A stretch of 12,333 nucleotides of DNA from JAAYZQ01 sp034428935 (lineage in GTDB: Bacteria > Chloroflexota > Anaerolineae > JAAYZQ01), in contig DAOUHB010000021.1 in NCBI GenBank assembly GCA_034428935.1, positions 1 through 12,333 of the forward strand, written 5' to 3'. Both the position numbers and the translations under genes were made by a program. How positions within the stretch are numbered: the stretch's first letter is position 1; each line of letters starts with the position of its first letter. Positions 12,146-12,333 of the stretch are shown here, one piece after another. The notes beneath the pieces are model-generated. The model worked only from the letters and a program-made list of their open reading frames with translations, did no database searches and was not told where the DNA came from.

Positions 12146-12180
12146 CGCACCGGCGCGAAATTCCGGGTGTGTTAGGAAAA

Positions 12181-12227
12181 GTTGAAAAGTGAACCGTTCG
12201 CGACGCGTTTAAAGTTCAAAGGTGAAC
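12181..12227 (+). repeat. Imperfect 14-bp direct repeat
   Basis: GTTGAAAAGTGAAC (12181-12194) recurs as GTTCAAAGGTGAAC (12214-12227) with two mismatches, 33 bases apart start to start. The first copy lies in the AT-richer spacer after the permeases, and the second overlaps the end of the partial minus-strand gene. The short palindrome GAACCGTTC (12191-12199) lies between them. Function unknown. Confidence 0.4.
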
Positions 12228-12333
12228 TCGAAATTCGCCCAGCGGGAGGGCCACAGAGTGCACCATCTTGCCCTTCCACCAGATGCGGACCTCCATAACC
12301 TGCTTGGCCGTATCAGGCACGAGATGGACTTGG
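12216..12333 (-). CDS. Partial gene, C-terminal 38 residues, unidentified
   Basis: On the minus strand a frame is open from the window edge to a TGA at 12216-12218. Its last residues include TAKQVMEVRIWWKGKMVHS and end LPLGEFRVHL. The alternating hydrophobic pattern and the WWKGK turn look like a real beta-hairpin, not random translation. The style recalls the C-terminal ends of large serine recombinases or related mobile-element proteins, but 38 residues are too few to be sure. It converges on the permease run and the surrounding spacer is richer in A+T than the rest. If it is a recombinase, a mobile element begins at the right edge. Confidence 0.4.
   Translation of the reverse strand, partial: QVHLVPDTAKQVMEVRIWWKGKMVHSVALPLGEFRVHL

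Noticed and set aside
12146..12175. Possible terminator after the permease run
   Set aside because: The only pairing (CACCGG with CCGGGTG) is short and bulged and is not followed by a T-tract.

Overview
The window is about two-thirds G+C. It looks like ordinary bacterial chromosome from a GC-rich lineage with AT-rich consensus sigma-70-type promoters. Three things suggest Chloroflexota: the GH57 protein opening WHMHQPYYKD, frequent TTG start codons, and a GTAG-plus-hairpin (REP-like) element at the left edge. This is an inference from gene style, not from a phylogenetic marker comparison. The only near-universal marker present is rpsT (ribosomal protein S20).

Layout. 1-67: REP-like GTAG hairpin. 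68-2075 (minus): a two-gene unit, an unrecognised 195-aa protein followed by a 455-aa protein that fuses two complete HAD hydrolase domains. 2076-2216: a divergent promoter region with two identical extended -10 elements arranged as a 13-bp perfect inverted repeat. 2217-2849 (plus): a cysteine-rich V4R-domain protein. 2870-4051 (minus): an RlmI-type 23S rRNA methyltransferase whose promoter implies a leaderless mRNA. 4052-4348: a spacer with a 12-bp perfect palindrome and a second set of inverted repeats. 4349-4732 (plus): a stand-alone CheY-like receiver starting at TTG. 4746-6596 (minus): a CocE/NonD-type (S15 family) alpha/beta hydrolase. 6597-6882: two back-to-back textbook promoters. 6883-7158 (plus): rpsT, with a TTG start and an intrinsic terminator behind it. 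7267-12145 (plus): a tightly packed four-gene run of GH57 glycoside hydrolase, pentapeptide-repeat protein and two ABC-2 type permeases. 12216-12333 (minus): the C-terminal end of a gene that leaves the window.

How the genes may work together. The clearest functional unit is the GH57 to ABC-2 run, with gaps of 7, 5 and 22 bases. It contains two paralogous permease subunits, but no ATP-binding subunit is visible, and no promoter is visible between the rpsT terminator and the GH57 gene. The other genes are mostly single transcription units in alternating orientation. Across the window the promoter pattern is consistent: genes with poor or moderate -35 boxes have an extended -10 (TGNTATAAT-like), and the two without the TGN extension have near-perfect -35 boxes at a 17-bp spacing.

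I see no CRISPR array, tRNA, rRNA, intact mobile element or recognisable defence system. The observations most worth following are the symmetric divergent promoter, the leaderless rlmI, the ATPase-less permease pair and the fused HAD protein.
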